A stretch of DNA of 9,988 bases from Sphingomonadales bacterium (GTDB taxonomy: Bacteria > Pseudomonadota > Alphaproteobacteria > Sphingomonadales > Sphingomonadaceae), in the NCBI GenBank assembly GCA_028868335.1, contig JAGWUU010000106.1, positions 1 to 9,988 on the forward strand, written 5' to 3'. Position 1 is the first letter of the stretch. Every line of letters begins with the position of its first letter. Below, one piece after another: positions 5,887 to 9,988 of this stretch. The position numbers and the translations under genes are program-made. The notes below the pieces were generated by a model. It was not told where the DNA came from and made no database searches. It worked only from the letters and a program-made list of their open reading frames with translations.

Positions 5887-8800
5887 GTCGGCTGCTCCAG
5901 CGGGCGGCCATCGTCGCGCAGGACGATGTAGATCGCCGGGATGACCAGCACCGTCAGCAGGGTCGACGAGGCGAGGCCGAACAGCAGCGAGATCGCCAGG
6001 CCCTGGAAGATTGGATCGGTCAGGATCACCGTCGCGCCGATCATCGCCGCTGCGGCCGTGAGTACGATCGGCTTGAAACGGATCATGCCTGCTTCCAGCA
6101 GCGTTTCGCGCAGGCTTTTGTCGGCCGAGCGCGTGTGGCGGATGAAATCGACCAGCAGAATCGAATTGCGCACGATGATCCCGGCAAGAGCAATGAAGCC
6201 GATCATCGATGTCGCGGTAAACGGTGCGCGGAACAGCATGTGGCCCAGCACGATCCCGACCAGGGTGAGGGGGATCGGGGTGAGGATGACGAGCGGTATC
6301 GTGAAGCTGCGGAACTGCCCGACGACCAGAACATAGATGCCGAGCAACGCCACCATGAAGGCCCCGCCCATGTCGCGGAAGGTGACCCAGGTAATTTCCC
6401 ATTCGCCATCCCACAGCAGCGAGGGCGTACTTTCATCCTCGGGCTGACCGTGAAGGAGCACTTCGGGCCGGGTCAGGCCGTGGGCCTTCCAGTCGTAGTC
6501 CGCAATGGCATTGTCGACCGCCAGCATCCCGTAGATCGGAGCTTCATATCGGCCCGCCAGTTCGGCGCTGACCATGGCTGCGCCGCGGCCGTCGCGGCGG
6601 AATATCGCCTGGCCGCCGGGTTCAACCGTGGCCGTAACAAGCTCGCCAAGTTGAACGAGCTGGCCTGTCGGCGTGGCCGCGACGGGCGTGGCGGCAAGCG
6701 ATGCCGACCAGTTGCGTTGCGATTGGTCGAGCGCAAGTTCGATCGGCAGCGGATCGCGTTCACCGCCACGCGGCGCATAGCCCACGACCTGCGTGCCCAG
6801 CAGCGCGCCGATACTGTCGAACAACTGCCGCTCGGAAAGGCCATAGTGGTTCAGGCGGGCGCGATCGGGGACGAGCTTCAGCGTGGGGCGTGGCTGGCCG
6901 AACGAATTGTCGACATCGACAATATAGGGAACCGATTTGAAGATCCGTTCCACCTGCTCGGCGGTGTTCCGGCGGCTGGTCTCATCGGGTCCATATATTT
7001 CGGCCAGCAGGGTTGCCAGCACCGGCGGACCGGGCGGGGTTTCGACAACTTTCAGCGAGCCTCCGGCGGGAAGGGGTATCCCCTTCAGCCGTTCGCGCAG
7101 GTCCACCGCGACATCGTGGCTGGAGCGCGACCGATCGCCCTTGGGGAGAAGGGTGACCATCAGGTCGCCCATCTCGGGCTGGCTGCGCAGGAAGTAATGG
7201 CGGACCAGCCCGTTGAAATTGAAGGGAGCGGAGGTGCCGGCATAGGCCTCCATCGAGACGACCTCCGGCACCGCGCGGGCGACTGCTGCAGCCTGCTCCA
7301 GCACGCGCCCGGTCATTTCAAGACTGGTTCCTTCAGGCAGGTCGGCGACGAGTTGCACCTCGCTCTTGTTGTCGAAAGGCAGCAACTTCACCGTCACCGC
7401 CTTGAAGTAGAACATCGAGCAGGCCACCAGCGTCGCCACGCCCACCCCGATCAGGAAACGCCGGGCGCTCTGCCGTGTCGCGATCACCCTTGCCGCGTGG
7501 CGGCGATACAGCGCACCAAGTTTGCCGCCGTGCGCATCCTCGTGTTCATGGGCCAGCGCGGAACGGGCGAAACGGATCATCAGCCATGGAGCGATGATCA
7601 CCGCGACGAAGAACGAAAAGATCATCGCGGCCGAGGCGTTGATCGGTATCGGAGCCATGTAGGGGCCCATCAGGCCCGATACGAACAGCATCGGCAACAG
7701 CGCGGCGACCACGGTAAGCGTTGCCACGATGGTTGGGTTGCCGACCTCCGCCACGGCATCGACCGCCGCGTCGATCCGGCTGCGGTCGTCGTTCATCGCC
7801 CAGTGCCGGGCAATGTTCTCGATCATCACGATCGCGTCGTCGACGAGGATGCCGATCGAGAAGATCAGCGCGAACAGGCTGACGCGGTTGATCGTGAAGC
7901 CCATGATCTTCGAGGCGAACATGGTCAGCATGATGGTGGTCGGGATCACGATCGCCGTCACTCCCGCCTCGCGCCAGCCGATCGCGAAGCCGATCAGCAC
8001 GACGATCGACACCGTCGCCAGCGCGAGGTGGAAAATCAGCTCGTTGGCTTTCTCGTTCGCCGTCTCGCCATAGTTGCGGGTGACGGCAACCTCGACACCG
8101 GCGGGGATGAGGCTTTTGCGCAAGCGGTCGATCCGTTCGACCACCGCCTGGGAAACGGTGACCGCATTGGCCCCGGCGCGCTTGGCGACGGCGAGGCTGA
8201 CCGCAGGGGCCATCGACCAGGCGCCGCGCTCGTCCCTGGCCCAGCGCCAGGCACGGGCCTGGTCCTGGGTTGGCGCCTGCTCAACCCGCGCAATGTCCGA
8301 CAGCAGAACCGGCGCGCCGCCCGCTGAACGGACGGTGAGTTGGCCCAGTTCGGCGGCGTCGCGCAGGGTCTGGCCAGCCACGACCAGCGCAGCCTGACCG
8401 CCTTCGCGCACGGTTCCGGCAGGAAAGGCGCGATTGGCCTGGCTTACAGCCTCGATGAGGTTGCCGAGCGGCACGCGATAGAGCGCCAGCCGCGCAGGAT
8501 CGGGCACCACGCGCAGCGCCATGCGCTGGCCGCCCGTGATGAAGGTCAGGCCGACATCATCCACCTTGGCGATTTCGGTGCGCAGCTTGCCGGCCAGCTC
8601 GGCCAGGGCCTGGTCGTTCCATTGCCCCGCGGCTCCCGGCCTGGGAGTAAGGGTCAGGACGACGATCGGGACGTCGTTGATGCCGCGCACCGTGACCTGC
8701 GGCGGCGGGATGCCGACGGGAATGCGGTTCCTGTTTGCCTCGATCTTTTCGTTGATGCGGATCGCGGCGTCTTCGGGGTTGGACCCGACGAGGAAGCGCG

Positions 8801-9092
8801 CGGTCACCATCACGCCGTTGTCCTGCGTCTGGGTATAGACGTGTTCGACGCCGTCGACGCTCTTGACGATGGTTTCGAGCGGCTTGGCGACGAGTTCCAC
8901 CGCCTCGGGCGCCGACAGCCCCGGCGCCTGGACCATGATGTCGACCATCGGCACCTTGATCTGCGGTTCCTCTTCGCGCGGGATGGTGATCGTGGCGATC
9001 AGGCCGACCAGGATCGCGGCGAGCAGGAACAGCGGAGTCAGCGGCGACTGGATCGTCGCGCGGGTGATCCGTCCTGAAATGCCGGGGTTCAT
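5883..9092 (-). CDS. RND efflux transporter permease (HAE1/AcrB-like)
   Basis: A 1069-residue inner-membrane proton-driven exporter, full length for the family. The order is typical: TM1 (about 15-36) followed by PREEEPQIKVP; first periplasmic loop (about 37-350); TM2-TM6 (about 352-505); an amphipathic stretch; TM7 (about 546-563); second periplasmic loop (about 564-905); and TM8-TM12 (about 908-1058). TM4 carries the proton-relay pair Asp418-Asp419 in SIGILVDDAIVMIEN, as AcrB Asp407-Asp408. In TM10 the position of AcrB Lys940 appears to be Arg975 in IIVRNSILLVDF. The heavy-metal CusA methionine and TM4 motifs are not seen, so organic compounds or metabolites are more likely substrates than Cu or Zn. 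The ATG overlaps the adaptor stop as ATGA, and its own stop overlaps the ArsR start the same way. No outer-membrane channel gene is in view. Confidence 0.95.
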   Translation of the reverse strand: MNPGISGRITRATIQSPLTPLFLLAAILVGLIATITIPREEEPQIKVPMVDIMVQAPGLSAPEAVELVAKPLETIVKSVDGVEHVYTQTQDNGVMVTARFLVGSNPEDAAIRINEKIEANRNRIPVGIPPPQVTVRGINDVPIVVLTLTPRPGAAGQWNDQALAELAGKLRTEIAKVDDVGLTFITGGQRMALRVVPDPARLALYRVPLGNLIEAVSQANRAFPAGTVREGGQAALVVAGQTLRDAAELGQLTVRSAGGAPVLLSDIARVEQAPTQDQARAWRWARDERGAWSMAPAVSLAVAKRAGANAVTVSQAVVERIDRLRKSLIPAGVEVAVTRNYGETANEKANELIFHLALATVSIVVLIGFAIGWREAGVTAIVIPTTIMLTMFASKIMGFTINRVSLFALIFSIGILVDDAIVMIENIARHWAMNDDRSRIDAAVDAVAEVGNPTIVATLTVVAALLPMLFVSGLMGPYMAPIPINASAAMIFSFFVAVIIAPWLMIRFARSALAHEHEDAHGGKLGALYRRHAARVIATRQSARRFLIGVGVATLVACSMFYFKAVTVKLLPFDNKSEVQLVADLPEGTSLEMTGRVLEQAAAVARAVPEVVSMEAYAGTSAPFNFNGLVRHYFLRSQPEMGDLMVTLLPKGDRSRSSHDVAVDLRERLKGIPLPAGGSLKVVETPPGPPVLATLLAEIYGPDETSRRNTAEQVERIFKSVPYIVDVDNSFGQPRPTLKLVPDRARLNHYGLSERQLFDSIGALLGTQVVGYAPRGGERDPLPIELALDQSQRNWSASLAATPVAATPTGQLVQLGELVTATVEPGGQAIFRRDGRGAAMVSAELAGRYEAPIYGMLAVDNAIADYDWKAHGLTRPEVLLHGQPEDESTPSLLWDGEWEITWVTFRDMGGAFMVALLGIYVLVVGQFRSFTIPLVILTPIPLTLVGIVLGHMLFRAPFTATSMIGFIALAGIIVRNSILLVDFIRHTRSADKSLRETLLEAGMIRFKPIVLTAAAAMIGATVILTDPIFQGLAISLLFGLASSTLLTVLVIPAIYIVLRDDGRPLEQPT

Positions 9093-9988
9093 TTGCCGGT
9101 CGATCCGACCAGGGTGTCGCCCGCGCCCGTGCCGGACAGGATCTCGACCGTGCCGGGAGCGGAGCCGGGCGCGGTCTGCACCGGAACCTGCGTGGCCGCG
9201 CCGGACTTGCCGAGTACGGTGACATAGTCGATCCCGAAGCGCGTGGTGACAAAGCTGGACGGAATGATCAGCGCCTTGCGCGTGCCCGTCTCTACCCGCG
9301 CCGCCACGCGCCGGCCGACCAGGCGATTGTCGATCCCCGGCAACTGGACGTCGGCGGCGACCTGCCCGGCGGTAATTGCGGGATAGACACGGATCACGGT
9401 GCCGGTCGCATTGCCGTTGCCGATCGTGGCTACGGAAACGCGCGATCCGGTGTGAACCTTGTCACCCAGCGATTCCGGCATCTCGAGGCGCAGGATCGTC
9501 GGTCCGGCGGTGATGACCGCGATGGCCATGCCCGGCGCGACCGGGGAGCCTGCGGGGACATCCGCGTGAAGCACGCGGCCCGATGTCGGGGCTGTGACAA
9601 CGCCTTGCCCGGCAACTGCGCCCACGGCGGACTGCTGTGCCCGCGCCGCGCGAATCTGCGCGTTGGCGGCGGCTGCTCCGGCCTCGGCCTGATCGAGCCT
9701 GGCCTTGGCATAGACGCCGTTCTGGTAGAGGAATCGCACCCGCGCCAGTTCGGCCTGGGCTTGCGCGGCCTGGGCCTGGGCGGCGGCGGCCTGGGCGCCG
9801 AAGGCACCGGCCTGATAGCCAAGCTGATTATCGACTATGCGGCCGATCGACTGGCCCTTGCTGACGATGTCGCCTTCATGCACGGTCAGGGTAGTGAGAA
9901 TGCCGGGAATACGCGCCAGAACCTGCGCCTGATCGACCGTCGTGATCTCGGCGCTGACATCCTGCCAGTTCACGGTATCGGTTGGCGC
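9089..9988 (-). CDS. RND efflux periplasmic adaptor (membrane fusion protein), N-terminus off the right edge
   Basis: The 299 visible residues are the body of a HlyD/AcrA-type adaptor that bridges the inner-membrane pump and an outer-membrane channel. In visible numbering, the first lipoyl half is IPGILTTLTVHEGDIVSKGQ (27-46). An alpha-helical hairpin (about 55-120) very rich in Ala and Gln follows, then the second lipoyl half GVVTAPTSGRVLHADVPAGS (129-148), a beta-barrel (about 163-245, with LRLEMPE) and a membrane-proximal domain to the end. The frame is open through the edge (APTDTVNWQD), so the GTG at 9973-9971 is internal; the signal peptide or lipobox must lie upstream, off-window. The hairpin is of modest length, as in AcrA/MexA-like adaptors. 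Its stop overlaps the permease ATG by four bases, fitting one transcription and translation unit. Confidence 0.93.
   Translation of the reverse strand, partial: APTDTVNWQDVSAEITTVDQAQVLARIPGILTTLTVHEGDIVSKGQSIGRIVDNQLGYQAGAFGAQAAAAQAQAAQAQAELARVRFLYQNGVYAKARLDQAEAGAAAANAQIRAARAQQSAVGAVAGQGVVTAPTSGRVLHADVPAGSPVAPGMAIAVITAGPTILRLEMPESLGDKVHTGSRVSVATIGNGNATGTVIRVYPAITAGQVAADVQLPGIDNRLVGRRVAARVETGTRKALIIPSSFVTTRFGIDYVTVLGKSGAATQVPVQTAPGSAPGTVEILSGTGAGDTLVGSTGK

Noticed and set aside
5887..6414. Long N-terminal extension of the ArsR protein
   Set aside because: It lies wholly within the permease gene, and the ATG at 5886 has a good GGAG and the operon's usual ATGA overlap.
5865..8327. An 820-codon open frame on the plus strand opposite the RND permease
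   Set aside because: It lies antisense to a full-length conserved gene. Its product is a featureless run of charged residues (Arg, Asp, His, Gln), typical of the reverse strand of high-GC coding DNA, and it has no recognisable domain.
9655..9810. Ala/Gln-rich repeated coding stretch in the adaptor as a tandem repeat or recombination site
   Set aside because: It is the expected heptad-like helical hairpin of a membrane fusion protein; the DNA repeats are short and irregular.

Overview
High-GC proteobacterial chromosome. The protein families, gene order and codon bias fit an alphaproteobacterium, most likely of the Sphingomonadales (Sphingomonadaceae or Erythrobacteraceae); this placement is inferred from general resemblance, not a search. 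The DNA is almost fully coding, and no gene-free stretch exceeds 130 bases. I see no RNA genes, insertion sequences, prophage, CRISPR array or defence system.

Left part (about 1-4536, all minus strand): a valine/branched-chain catabolic operon. In transcription order it holds CoA-acylating methylmalonate-semialdehyde dehydrogenase (mmsA, 3037-4536), a small I78-type protease-inhibitor lipoprotein frame (2702-2998, start codon problematic), an isobutyryl-CoA dehydrogenase-like flavoprotein (1540-2685), 3-hydroxyisobutyryl-CoA hydrolase (497-1543), a 125-base gap with a REP-like palindrome, and an enoyl-CoA hydratase running off the left edge. Together the enzymes cover isobutyryl-CoA to methacrylyl-CoA, to 3-hydroxyisobutyryl-CoA, to 3-hydroxyisobutyrate, and the last step from methylmalonate semialdehyde to propionyl-CoA. 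Only 3-hydroxyisobutyrate dehydrogenase is missing; it would be expected just beyond the left edge.

Centre (4537-5534): a LysR-type regulator on the plus strand, divergent from mmsA. The 92-base shared intergenic region is unusually dense in GCAA/TTGC half-sites and has a palindrome over the LysR start codon. The regulator is the obvious candidate controller of the valine operon.

Right part (5551-9988, minus strand): an efflux operon whose start lies off the right edge. A periplasmic adaptor (membrane fusion protein, N-terminus missing), a 1069-residue RND permease and an ArsR-family repressor are joined by two 4-base ATGA overlaps. The repressor has cysteines placed like the thiol-persulfide switch of SqrR/BigR regulators, so the pump may respond to sulfide or reactive sulfur/oxidants rather than metals. 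LysR and ArsR genes converge with 16 bases between them and no visible hairpin terminator.

Most of the window is ordinary metabolism and transport. The points worth a second look are the inhibitor frame inside the valine operon with no normal start, the thiol-switch ArsR tied to an RND pump, and the repeated half-sites in the divergent promoter.
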